DNA from: Solwaraspora sp. WMMD1047
GTDB taxonomy: Bacteria; Actinomycetota; Actinomycetes; Mycobacteriales; Micromonosporaceae
Assembly: GCF_029626155.1 (NCBI RefSeq)
Contig: NZ_JARUBL010000001.1
Coordinates: 868,001-932,000, forward strand
Length of the DNA stretch: 64,000 bases
Reading direction: 5' to 3'
Made by a program: the position numbers and the translations under genes. Positions 54,725 to 63,126 of this stretch are shown here, one piece after another; within the stretch, counting starts at the first letter, position 1; each line of letters begins with the position of its first letter. Under the pieces are notes generated by a model. The model was not told where the DNA came from and made no database searches. It saw only the letters and a list, made by a program, of their open reading frames with translations.

Positions 54725-56545
54725 ATGATGGCTGGCGTGGGCTTCGACGTGGTGGTGATCGGCTCCGGCTTCGGCGGCAGCGTCGCCGCGCTGCGACTCG
54801 CCGAGAAGGGCTACTCGGTGGCCGTGCTGGAGGCCGGCCGGCGATTCGCCGATGACGAGTTTCCGCAGACCTCCTGGCGGCTCCGGCGCTTCCTCTGGGC
54901 GCCCCGGCTGGGCTGCCGCGGAATCCAGCGGATCACCCTGCTCCGGCCGGATCGCGGCCGGCCGGGTGCCGGTGGCGCCGGGGTGCTGGTGCTCTCCGGG
55001 GCCGGGGTGGGCGGTGGCTCGCTGGTCTACGCGAACACCCTCTACGAGCCGCCGCCCGTCTTCTTCGACGATCCGCAGTGGCGTGGGATCACCGACTGGC
55101 GAGCCGAGCTGGCACCCCACTACGACCAGGCCGCCCGGATGCTCGGGGTGACCGCGTACCCGGTGTCGACGGCCGCGGACCGGGCGATGCGGGCGGTGGC
55201 CGACCGGATGGGGGTGGCCGGCACCTTCCGTCCGACCCCGGTCGGCGTGCACATCGGCCGGCCCGGCGAGCGGGTGGCCGACCCGTACTTCGGCGGCGCC
55301 GGCCCCGACCGCACCGGCTGCCTGCACTGTGGCTGCTGCCTGACCGGCTGTCGGCACGGGGCCAAGAACACCCTGGTGAAGAACTACCTGTGGCTGGCCG
55401 AGCGGCTCGGGGTCCAGGTCCGGGCGCTGACCACGGTGACGGCGGTGCGCCCCGCGCCGACCGGCACCGGCTACCTGGTGGAGACGGAACGTACCGGCGC
55501 CTGGTGGCGCCGGGACCGGCAGGTCGTCCACGCCGATCAGGTGGTCTTCGCGGCCGGCGCGCTCGGCACCCAGCGGTTGCTGCACCGGATGCGGGCGACC
55601 GGCGAACTGCCGAACATCTCCGACCGGCTCGGGGCGCTGACCCGGACCAACTCGGAGGCGCTGCTGGGCGCTGCGGTGCTGCGGCCCGACGCGCGCCGAC
55701 GCGGACTGGACTTCAGCCGGGGGGTGGCGATCACCAGCTCGTTCCACCCGGACGACCGCACCCACCTGGAGCCGGTGCGGTACGGGCCGGGATCGAACCT
55801 GATGGGGCTGTTGCAGTCCGCGCTCGTCGACGGCGGGTCGCGCCGGGTCCGGCGGTGGTTGGCCACCCTGGCCCGGTCGCCGCTGACCTACCTGCGGATG
55901 CTGTCGGTGCGGGGCTGGTCGCAGCGGTCCGTCATCGCGCTGGTGATGCAGTCGCACGACAACTCGCTCACCACCCACTACCGGCGGGGGCGGCTGGGCG
56001 GGTGGCGGCTGGCGACCAGCCAGGGGCACGGGGCGCCGAACCCGACCTGGATTCCGGCCGGCAACCGGGCGGTCCGGCTGCTGGCCGAGGAGATCGGCGG
56101 GATTCCCGGCGGCGCGGTGACCGAGCCGTTCGACGTGCCGATGACCGCGCACCTGCTGGGTGGCGCGACGATCGGGGCGAGCGCCGCCGACGGGGTCGTC
56201 GACGCGTACCACCGGGTGTTCGGCCATCCCGGCCTGCACGTCGTGGACGGCGCGGCGGTCTCGGCGAACCTGGGGGTGAACCCGGCGCTGACCATCACCG
56301 CCCAGGCGGAGCGGGCGATGGCGGGCTGGCCCAACCCGGGGGGAGCCGGATCCCCGGCCGGCGCTCGGCGAGCCGTACCGGCGACTGCGGCCGGTGTCCC
56401 CGATCCGGCCGGCGGTGCCGGACGGCGCGCCGGGAGCACTCCGGCCCTGACGCCATCTGCTCCTTTGTTCCCTATATCCGGACTTAAAGAACTTTCGCCC
56501 ATTAGTATCCGGTCCGGAATGCCGGGCGAAAGGTGGGCGACGTGA
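54725..56545 (+). CDS. GMC/cholesterol-oxidase-like FAD oxidoreductase
   Basis: About 606 residues from ATG 54725 (54728 also possible). FAD motif VVIGSGFGGSVAALRLAEKG; GAGVGGGSLVYANTL; a cysteine cluster GCLHCGCCLTGCRHGAKNTL; and the C-terminal HVVDGAAVSANLGVNPALTI. This matches the ChoD-type group whose mycobacterial gene lies between guaB3 and guaA, the same place as here. Steroid oxidation is unproven for this group. The last 65 residues are Pro/Ala-rich and unconserved, and overlap a hairpin and the start of the next gene. Confidence 0.88.
   Translation: MMAGVGFDVVVIGSGFGGSVAALRLAEKGYSVAVLEAGRRFADDEFPQTSWRLRRFLWAPRLGCRGIQRITLLRPDRGRPGAGGAGVLVLSGAGVGGGSLVYANTLYEPPPVFFDDPQWRGITDWRAELAPHYDQAARMLGVTAYPVSTAADRAMRAVADRMGVAGTFRPTPVGVHIGRPGERVADPYFGGAGPDRTGCLHCGCCLTGCRHGAKNTLVKNYLWLAERLGVQVRALTTVTAVRPAPTGTGYLVETERTGAWWRRDRQVVHADQVVFAAGALGTQRLLHRMRATGELPNISDRLGALTRTNSEALLGAAVLRPDARRRGLDFSRGVAITSSFHPDDRTHLEPVRYGPGSNLMGLLQSALVDGGSRRVRRWLATLARSPLTYLRMLSVRGWSQRSVIALVMQSHDNSLTTHYRRGRLGGWRLATSQGHGAPNPTWIPAGNRAVRLLAEEIGGIPGGAVTEPFDVPMTAHLLGGATIGASAADGVVDAYHRVFGHPGLHVVDGAAVSANLGVNPALTITAQAERAMAGWPNPGGAGSPAGARRAVPATAAGVPDPAGGAGRRAGSTPALTPSAPLFPISGLKELSPISIRSGMPGERWAT
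56492..56532 (+). promoter_or_regulatory. Hairpin that could mask the acyltransferase ribosome site
   Basis: CTTTCGCCC (56492-56500) is a perfect complement of GGGCGAAAG (56524-56532). The right arm contains the GAAAG of the Shine-Dalgarno sequence for GTG 56542. The hairpin lies within the translated end of the preceding gene, so ribosomes finishing that gene would open it. Confidence 0.5.
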
Positions 56546-58674
56546 CACAGGTGAGCACCCGGACGGAGACCGACGACCGCCAGACCTTCCGCCGGGACGT
56601 GCAGGGCCTGCGCGCCCTCGCGATCACCCTGGTGCTGCTCGGTCACGCCGGATTCGCCTTCGTACCGGGCGGATTCATCGGAGTCGACGTCTTCTTCGTG
56701 ATCTCCGGCTTCCTGATCACCGGACTGCTGCTCGCCGAGGTCGACCGGACCGGGCGGATCTCGCTGGTCGGGTTCCTCGCCCGCCGGGCCCGGCGACTGC
56801 TCCCCGCGGCCGGCGTGGTGCTGGCCGCCACCCTGCTGCTGACCTACCTGTTCCTGCCCCGCGGCCGCTGGTCGCAGACCGGCTGGGACGTGGTGGCCAG
56901 CGGCCTGTACGTGCAGAACTGGCGGCTCGCCGAGGGGCCGGCCGGCTACCTCGCCGCCACCGACGCACCAAGCATCCTGCAACACTTCTGGTCGCTGGGC
57001 GTGGCGGAGCAGTTCTACCTCTGCTGGCCGATCCTGCTGCTGGCGGTCGGCTGGCTCACCCGGCGCCGGGCGGGCCGGCTGCGCCCGGCGCTGCTGATCA
57101 CCCTCGGCCTGGTCGCGGTCGGCTCGTTCGGCTGGTCGGTCCACCTCAGCGCCGCCGAACCCGGCCGGGCGTACTTCGTCACCACCACCCGGCTCTGGGA
57201 ACTCGCCCTCGGCGGACTGCTGGCGATCGCCACCCCGTACCTGGTCAGGTTGGCGCCGTGGATCGCCACTTCGGTGGCGTGGGGCGGGCTGGCGGCGATC
57301 CTGCTGGCCGCTCTCGTGCTGAACCCGGGGCAGCCGTTTCCGAGCTACTCCGCGCTGCTGCCCACCGTCGGCACGGCCGCGCTGATCGCCGGTGGACTCA
57401 CCACCAGCCAGCGCGGTCCGGGCCGGCTGCTCAGCTGGGGACCGCTGGGCGCGGTGGGGGCGGTGTCCTACTCCCTCTACCTGTGGCACTGGCCGGTGCT
57501 CGTCGCGGCGCAGGCCCGGTTCGGCCCGCTGGATCCGCCGGTGGCGCTGGGCGTACTGCTGCTCTCCGCGATCCCGGCCGTGCTCACCTACCGATACCTC
57601 GAACAACCGATCCGCACGGCCCGGACCGTCACCATCAATCCCGGGTACGCGCTGCGCCTCGGCGCGGTCTTCACCACCCTGCCGGTGCTGGCCGGTCTGC
57701 TGTTCCAGCTCACCGTCTGGCCGGCGCGGCAGGCGCCGTTGCCGGTCGCCCAGCTCCCGGCCGCCAGCGACCGCCCGAGCCCCACCGGCAGCCCGGCCGA
57801 CCAGCAGACCGCCCAGGGCGCCGCGCTGCTCGCCGCCGACCCGCGCGACGACCGGCGCGGCGCCCCGACCGACAAGGTGGCGTCGATCACCCCGGACCCG
57901 ATGCTGGCCCGCGACGACGTACCCGACGTCTACCAGCACAAGTGCATCACGCGGGTGCCGGACTTCGAGGTGCTGCGGTGCGTCTACGGCGACCGGGAAT
58001 CCGAGGTCACGGTCGCCCTCGCCGGCGACCCGAACGCCGCCACCTGGCTCCCGGCGCTGCAGGTCCTCGCCCAGGAACGCGGGTGGCGGTTGGTCACCTA
58101 CCTCAAGACCGGCTGCCCCTTCGCCCACTACCGGATCTCCCTGAACGGTGTGCCGCAGCCCAGATGCAGCGCCTGGGTCGACCAGGTCACCGAGGAACTC
58201 ACCGGCGACGACCGACCGGACCTGCTGGTGACGAGCGGTCTGGCCTACGCGCCGATGCGGGACGGTCTGATCCTGACCGACGAGGAGGCCGACGCCGAAG
58301 CCGTCGCCGGGATGCGGCGTACCTGGGAGGCCATGCGCGCGGCGGGCGTGCCGACCATGGTGATCCGCGACATTCCGCGGATGCCGATGGACGTCGCCGA
58401 GTGCGTCGCCGAGCACCGCCGCCGCCTCACCCGGTGCGCCGCACCCCGGGAGGAGATCTGGGAGACCGGGGGCGGCCCCCGGCAGCAGGCGGCGGCCGAG
58501 GGCCAGCGCGGCGTACGCCTGGTCAACCTCAACGACGCCATCTGCCCGACCGAGCGCTGCGCGCCGGTGATCGGCGGGGTGCTGGTCTACCGGGACAGCA
58601 ACAACCTGACCGCCACCTACGCCCGTACCCTCGCCCCGCGGCTGCGCGCGCACGTCGACGAGGTGCTCAACTGA
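56542..58674 (+). CDS. AT3 acyltransferase with degenerate SGNH domain
   Basis: About 710 residues. GTG 56542 overlaps the previous stop (GTGA); GTG 56533 is in frame too. N-terminal acyltransferase-3 domain with ten or more helices: RDVQGLRALAITLVLLGHAGF, FFVISGFLITGLLL and YSLYLWHWP. It is normally an O-acetyl donor enzyme for surface glycans. The C-terminal SGNH-like domain keeps its fold signs (LAGDPNAATWLPAL, CAPVIGGVLVYRDSNNLTATY), but the expected GDSH is GDPN and the DxxH motif is DSNN, so the usual Ser and His are absent. Confidence 0.88.
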   Translation: MTQVSTRTETDDRQTFRRDVQGLRALAITLVLLGHAGFAFVPGGFIGVDVFFVISGFLITGLLLAEVDRTGRISLVGFLARRARRLLPAAGVVLAATLLLTYLFLPRGRWSQTGWDVVASGLYVQNWRLAEGPAGYLAATDAPSILQHFWSLGVAEQFYLCWPILLLAVGWLTRRRAGRLRPALLITLGLVAVGSFGWSVHLSAAEPGRAYFVTTTRLWELALGGLLAIATPYLVRLAPWIATSVAWGGLAAILLAALVLNPGQPFPSYSALLPTVGTAALIAGGLTTSQRGPGRLLSWGPLGAVGAVSYSLYLWHWPVLVAAQARFGPLDPPVALGVLLLSAIPAVLTYRYLEQPIRTARTVTINPGYALRLGAVFTTLPVLAGLLFQLTVWPARQAPLPVAQLPAASDRPSPTGSPADQQTAQGAALLAADPRDDRRGAPTDKVASITPDPMLARDDVPDVYQHKCITRVPDFEVLRCVYGDRESEVTVALAGDPNAATWLPALQVLAQERGWRLVTYLKTGCPFAHYRISLNGVPQPRCSAWVDQVTEELTGDDRPDLLVTSGLAYAPMRDGLILTDEEADAEAVAGMRRTWEAMRAAGVPTMVIRDIPRMPMDVAECVAEHRRRLTRCAAPREEIWETGGGPRQQAAAEGQRGVRLVNLNDAICPTERCAPVIGGVLVYRDSNNLTATYARTLAPRLRAHVDEVLN

Positions 58675-58691
58675 CCGCCGGCGGTGGTCGG

Positions 58692-58697
58692 TAGGCT
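58692..58697 (+). promoter_or_regulatory. -10 element for a probably leaderless guaA transcript
   Basis: TAGGCT, identical to the hexamer before alr, ends 7 bases before the guaA ATG at 58705, without a Shine-Dalgarno sequence between. The -35 box is not clear. Confidence 0.45.
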
Positions 58698-58704
58698 TCG
58701 CCGC

Positions 58705-60255
58705 ATGAGCACGCCGCGCCCGGTCCTGGTGGTCGACTTCGGAGCCCAGTACGCCCAGCTCATCGCCAGGCGGGTCCGGGAGGCGCGGGTCTACTCGGAG
58801 ATCGTCCCGCACACCATGCCGGTCGCCGAGATGCTGGCCCGGGAGCCGGCCGCGATCATCCTGTCCGGCGGCCCGGCGAGCGTCTACGCCCCCGACGCCC
58901 CGCAGCTCGACGCCGGGCTCTTCGCGGCCGGGGTGCCGACCTTCGGCATCTGCTACGGCTTCCAGGCGATGGCCCAGGCGCTGGGCGGCACCGTGGCGCA
59001 CACCGGCGGTCGGGAGTTCGGCGGCACGCTGCTGCGGTCCAGGTCGGCCGGCGTGCTGCTGCGCGAGCTGCCGGCCGAACTGCCGGTCTGGATGAGCCAC
59101 GGCGACTGCGTCACCGAGGCCCCGGCCGGCTTCGCCGTCACCGCCGAGTCGGCGGGCGCCCCGGTGGCCGCCTTCGAGGACGTCGCCGGCCGCCGGGCCG
59201 GGGTGCAGTTCCACCCGGAGGTCGCGCACACCGCCCACGGGCAGCAGATCCTCACCCGGTTCCTCTACGACATCGCCGGCATCGAGCCGACCTGGACGCC
59301 GGACAACATCATCGACGAGCAGGTGGCCGCGATCCGGGCCCGGGTCGGCGACAAGGAGGTCATCTGCGGCCTCTCCGGCGGGGTCGACTCGGCGGTCGCC
59401 GCCGCGCTGGTGCACCGGGCCATCGGCGACCAGCTCACCTGCGTCTTCGTCGACCACGGCCTGCTGCGCGCCGGCGAGGCCGAGCAGGTCGAGAAGGACT
59501 ATGTGGCGGCGACCGGCATCAAGCTGAAGGTGGTCGACGCCGAGGAGCGGTTCCTGGCCGCGCTGGCCGGGGTGACCGACCCGGAGTCGAAGCGGAAGAT
59601 CATCGGCCGGGAGTTCATCCGGGTGTTCGAGGCGGCGGCCCGTGAGGTGGCCGCCGCCGGGGACGTCGAGTTCCTGGTCCAGGGCACCCTCTATCCCGAC
59701 GTGGTGGAGTCCGGCGGCGGCACCGGCACCGCCAACATCAAGTCCCACCACAACGTCGGCGGGCTGCCGGAGGATCTCCGGTTCGCACTGGTGGAGCCGC
59801 TGCGTACCCTCTTCAAGGACGAGGTCCGCACGATCGGCGCCGCGCTCGGCCTGCCGGAGGCGATGGTCTGGCGGCACCCGTTCCCGGGGCCGGGGCTGGC
59901 GATCCGGATCATCGGGGCGGTCGACCGGCACCGGCTGGACCTGCTCCGCGCGGCGGACCTGATCGCCCGCGAGGAGTTGACCGCCGCCGGGCTGGACCGC
60001 GACGTCTGGCAGTTCCCGGTGGTGCTCCTCGCCGACGTGCGCAGCGTCGGCGTGCAGGGCGACGGCCGCACCTACGGGCATCCGGTGGTGCTGCGACCGG
60101 TCTCCAGCGAGGACGCCATGACCGCCGACTGGTCCCGGTTGCCGCACGACCTGATCGCCCGGATCTCCACCCGCATCACGAACGAGGTGCCCGAGGTCAA
60201 CCGGGTGGTGCTCGACATCACCAGCAAGCCGCCGGGCACCATCGAGTGGGAGTGA
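58705..60255 (+). CDS. guaA: GMP synthase (glutamine-hydrolysing)
   Basis: Aminates XMP to GMP. In 516 residues it contains a class I glutaminase ([17 protein letters not shown], catalytic Cys in [18 protein letters not shown]), an ATP pyrophosphatase with [15 protein letters not shown], and the dimerisation domain ending [21 protein letters not shown] ([16 protein letters not shown]). ATG 58705 is chosen over 58684. Together with guaB it completes IMP to GMP. Confidence 0.97.
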   Translation: MSTPRPVLVVDFGAQYAQLIARRVREARVYSEIVPHTMPVAEMLAREPAAIILSGGPASVYAPDAPQLDAGLFAAGVPTFGICYGFQAMAQALGGTVAHTGGREFGGTLLRSRSAGVLLRELPAELPVWMSHGDCVTEAPAGFAVTAESAGAPVAAFEDVAGRRAGVQFHPEVAHTAHGQQILTRFLYDIAGIEPTWTPDNIIDEQVAAIRARVGDKEVICGLSGGVDSAVAAALVHRAIGDQLTCVFVDHGLLRAGEAEQVEKDYVAATGIKLKVVDAEERFLAALAGVTDPESKRKIIGREFIRVFEAAAREVAAAGDVEFLVQGTLYPDVVESGGGTGTANIKSHHNVGGLPEDLRFALVEPLRTLFKDEVRTIGAALGLPEAMVWRHPFPGPGLAIRIIGAVDRHRLDLLRAADLIAREELTAAGLDRDVWQFPVVLLADVRSVGVQGDGRTYGHPVVLRPVSSEDAMTADWSRLPHDLIARISTRITNEVPEVNRVVLDITSKPPGTIEWE

Positions 60256-60270
60256 CCCAGGCGCCGCCAA

Positions 60271-60657
60271 TCAGCCGGCCGGCGGCGCGGCGGGCGGCGC
60301 CGGCGGCGGGGGTGGGCCGACGTGGCCGGTGGTCGGCCAGGCCGGGGCACCGGCCGGCTCCTCCGGCATCAGAAACCACATGATCGGGTACGCCAGCAGC
60401 GCCACGCCGGCGGTCATCAGCACCGTGACGGCGAAGATCACCCGCACCAGGGTGGGGTCGACGTTGAGGTAGCGGCCCAGGCCGCTGCAGACGCCGGCCA
60501 CCATCCGGTCGGTGACCGGCCGGCGCAGCTGCCGGTACGGCGGCTGGTGCGCCGAGGACTGGTACGGCGGCTGGTGCGGCGACGGCGGCTGGTGGATTGG
60601 CGGTTGGTGGGACGACGGTCCGCTCGCGGCGGTCGGGTAGGTCGGTGTCTGGTTCAT
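60271..60657 (-). CDS. PspC-domain small membrane protein
   Basis: Predicted 128 residues from ATG 60657. A Pro/His/Gln-rich head with HQPPYQ repeats, then the PspC domain (RMVAGVCSGLGRYLNVDPTL and FAVTVLMTAGVALLAYPIMW with one membrane helix), then a Pro-rich tail. PspC domains sense membrane stress or recruit partners. It is convergent with guaA, its stop 15 bases from the guaA stop. Confidence 0.88.
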   Translation of the reverse strand: MNQTPTYPTAASGPSSHQPPIHQPPSPHQPPYQSSAHQPPYRQLRRPVTDRMVAGVCSGLGRYLNVDPTLVRVIFAVTVLMTAGVALLAYPIMWFLMPEEPAGAPAWPTTGHVGPPPPPAPPAAPPAG

Positions 60658-60802
60658 GTCTCCACGGTCCGCCACGAGCCGGTCGCCGACCTCGGTGACC
60701 GCCCGGATAGCGACCCTGACCGCCCCCTGACGACGGACCCTACTGTCAGGAATCCGACTCTTTTCGCTGGTGGCTGCCGCGATCAAGGGAGAATTTGCCC
60801 CT

Positions 60803-61750
60803 GTGACCCCCGCTCTGGAACCCCTCCGCAGGATCGCGGCTTATGCCGTGTGTGCCGATTCCGAGGATCGGGTGCTCCTGGTCCGCGCCTCGCCCCGGTC
60901 CGGGACGCCGGGGGTCTGGTCGCTGCCCGGCGGCGCGGTCGACCACGGTGAGGACCCCAACCACACGGTGGTCCGCGAGACGGCCGCCGAGACCGGTCTC
61001 TCGGTCGCCGTGGTGGGGCTGCAGGACGTCCTCGCCGACATGCGCTCGCTGCCGCACCGCGGCATCACGATCCATACCGACCGGCTGCTCTACAAGGTCT
61101 CCATCCGGGGCGGCACCCTCTGCGACCGCATCGGCCAGCCCACCGACCTGGCCCGCTGGCACAGCCTGGCGGAGGCCCGGTCGCTGCCGTTGCGTCCATT
61201 CACGGCGCGGGCGCTCGGGCTGCCGGCCGGGCCGGTCGACCTGTCACCCGAGGAGACGCCCGAGTTCCCGTCCTTCTACGCGGTGCCCGGCCCGGACGGC
61301 CTGCACCGCGCCCAGCGGTTCGCCGCGTACGCGGTGGCCACCGACCCGGACGGCCGGGTCCTGCTGACCCGGGTCGCCGACGGCTATCCGGGCGCCGGCT
61401 GCTGGCATCTGCCCGGCGGCGGCACCGACTACGGCGAGCAGCCCGGCGCGGCGCTGATCCGGGAACTGGTCGAGGAGACGGGCCAGCGCGGGCGTCTCGT
61501 CGAACTGCTCGGGGTGGCGAGCCACCGGGACGCCGCCTCGCTCGGGCCGGAGGGCTACCCGATCGACTGGCACGGGGTCCGCGCGTTCTACCGGGTGGTG
61601 GTCGATGCGCCGGCCCCGCCGACCGTGGCCGACGTCGGCGGCTCCACCTGCGAGGCCCGCTGGTTCGGCCCGGACGAGCTGGGCGCGCTGCCGGCCGACC
61701 GGCTCACCGAGGTCACCGCGGAGGCGGTGCAGGCGGCCCGACTCACCTGA
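60803..61750 (+). CDS. Tandem double-Nudix hydrolase, copy 1
   Basis: About 315 residues from GTG 60803, preceded by GGGAGAA (GTG 60770 in frame is an alternative). Two Nudix domains: the first box is GGAVDHGEDPNHTVVRETAA, where one of the two catalytic Glu residues of the RExxEE motif is Ala, and the second, GGGTDYGEQPGAALIRELVE, is complete. Nudix enzymes cleave nucleoside diphosphates linked to other groups. Homologous over its length to the next gene. Confidence 0.85.
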   Translation: MTPALEPLRRIAAYAVCADSEDRVLLVRASPRSGTPGVWSLPGGAVDHGEDPNHTVVRETAAETGLSVAVVGLQDVLADMRSLPHRGITIHTDRLLYKVSIRGGTLCDRIGQPTDLARWHSLAEARSLPLRPFTARALGLPAGPVDLSPEETPEFPSFYAVPGPDGLHRAQRFAAYAVATDPDGRVLLTRVADGYPGAGCWHLPGGGTDYGEQPGAALIRELVEETGQRGRLVELLGVASHRDAASLGPEGYPIDWHGVRAFYRVVVDAPAPPTVADVGGSTCEARWFGPDELGALPADRLTEVTAEAVQAARLT

Positions 61751-61918
61751 CCTCGCCGCCCCGGTTAGGGTCGCGGTCGGGCCCGGCGTCGCCGGGCGCC
61801 CGACGGGGACGTGGGCTGCCGCCCGCGGCATTCTCGACCGCCGGGGGGATCGGCGGACGTGGTTGCGGCGCGCGGCATTTCCGACCGCCGGGCCGGTAGG
61901 CGGGGACGGGGGCGCGGC

Positions 61919-62845
61919 ATGCGGCGTAGGCGGCGGATCGGCGGGTACGGGTTGTGCCGCGACGGCGACGCCGTGCTGCTGGTCCGGGCCTCGCCGGGCA
62001 CCCGGGTCGCCGGGGTCTGGCAGCTGCCCGGCGGTGGCGTGGACCAGGGCGAGTCGCCGGCGGCGACGGTGGTCCGCGAGTTCGCCGAGGAGACCGGGCT
62101 GACCGTTCGGGTGACCGGGGTCCACGCGGTCGTCGCGGACGTGATCGCGTCGCCGGTCCTGGACGTCGCCCTGCACACCGACCGGGTCGTCTACGACGTC
62201 ACCGTGGTCGGCGGCGGGCTGCGCGCCGAACCGACCGGGTCCACCGACCGGGCCGAGTGGGTGCCCCGGGCGGCGCTGGCCGAGCGCCGGTTGATGCCGT
62301 TCACGGCGGAACTGCTGGGCCTGCCGGTGACCCCCCTCGCCCTGGATGAGTCCACCGGTTCCGGTCGCCCGGTCGACCATCCGCCCAGACCGGGAACGGG
62401 GCAGCGGTTCGCCGCATACGGCCTGGTGACCGACCCGGCCGGCCGGGTGCTGCTGACCGAGATCGCGGCGGGCTACCCGGGCGCCGGGCGGTGGCATCTG
62501 CCCGGCGGCGGCACCGAGCACGGCGAGCAGCCGGCGACCGGGCTGAGACGTGAGCTGGTCGAGGAGACCGGGCAACGCGGCCGGGTGCGGGAGCTGCTCA
62601 CGGTGTCGAACTGGCACGACCCGGCCGCGCTCGGCCCGGAGGGCGTGCCGATCGACTGGCACGTGGTCCGGGTGCTCTACCGGGTCCTGGTCGAGGCGCC
62701 CACCGAACCGGTCGTGGCGGAGACCGGCGGGTCCACGGCGCGGGCCGGCTGGTTCGATCCCGTGGCAGCGGCCGGGCTGCCGCTTACCGAGGTGGCCGCT
62801 GACCTGCTGCGCCGGCTGGAGTCGGATACTGCGCCGCCCAAATGA
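61919..62845 (+). CDS. Tandem double-Nudix hydrolase, copy 2
   Basis: About 308 residues from ATG 61919; GTG 61859 would extend an unconserved Arg-rich head. Both Nudix boxes are complete: [20 protein letters not shown] and [20 protein letters not shown]. The second half ([46 protein letters not shown]) is nearly parallel to copy 1, showing gene duplication after the two domains had fused. Confidence 0.85.
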   Translation: MRRRRRIGGYGLCRDGDAVLLVRASPGTRVAGVWQLPGGGVDQGESPAATVVREFAEETGLTVRVTGVHAVVADVIASPVLDVALHTDRVVYDVTVVGGGLRAEPTGSTDRAEWVPRAALAERRLMPFTAELLGLPVTPLALDESTGSGRPVDHPPRPGTGQRFAAYGLVTDPAGRVLLTEIAAGYPGAGRWHLPGGGTEHGEQPATGLRRELVEETGQRGRVRELLTVSNWHDPAALGPEGVPIDWHVVRVLYRVLVEAPTEPVVAETGGSTARAGWFDPVAAAGLPLTEVAADLLRRLESDTAPPK

Positions 62846-62876
62846 CCGTTGTGGATGATTCCGGTAGACTGCGGGC

Positions 62877-63005
62877 GTGGAGCCGTGGAGAGCTCGACCG
62901 GGACGTATCCACCAACTTGGTGCTCGCGTCCCTGAATGTCCCTTGTGCCCTTTTCGTGCTACTGGTGACTATCGCCAACGCGTCGCTGTCTGTGCGATGG
63001 TGTAG
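62877..63005 (+). CDS. Possible 42-codon leader-like frame
   Basis: GTG 62877 opens a 42-residue frame (VEPWRARPGRIHQLGARVPE, then CPLCPF, ending VAVCAMV). TAGACT (62864-62869) lies 7 bases upstream, which would make it leaderless. It precedes the phosphatidylserine synthase gene by about 120 bases. No family recognised; it could be chance. Confidence 0.3.
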   Translation: MEPWRARPGRIHQLGARVPECPLCPFRATGDYRQRVAVCAMV

Positions 63006-63126
63006 ACCCCGCATTGATCGGGTGCAGACCCGCAGAAACGGTTGCCGGCAACAACCGAGACCCCGGCACGAAGCCGCCGGGCGGCCGCCAAGGTGGCGGA
63101 CCAGTCGATCCGGTTATGGAGGAGAC

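Noticed and set aside
55978-60270. A 1430-codon leftward open frame across the GMC, acyltransferase and guaA genes
   Set aside because: It is antisense to three well-supported genes and has the Arg/Gly/His composition typical of shadow frames in high-GC DNA; no domain is recognisable.
62846-63126. Intergenic region examined for a tRNA or small RNA gene
   Set aside because: No cloverleaf, T-loop GGTTCGA or CCA-like end was found.
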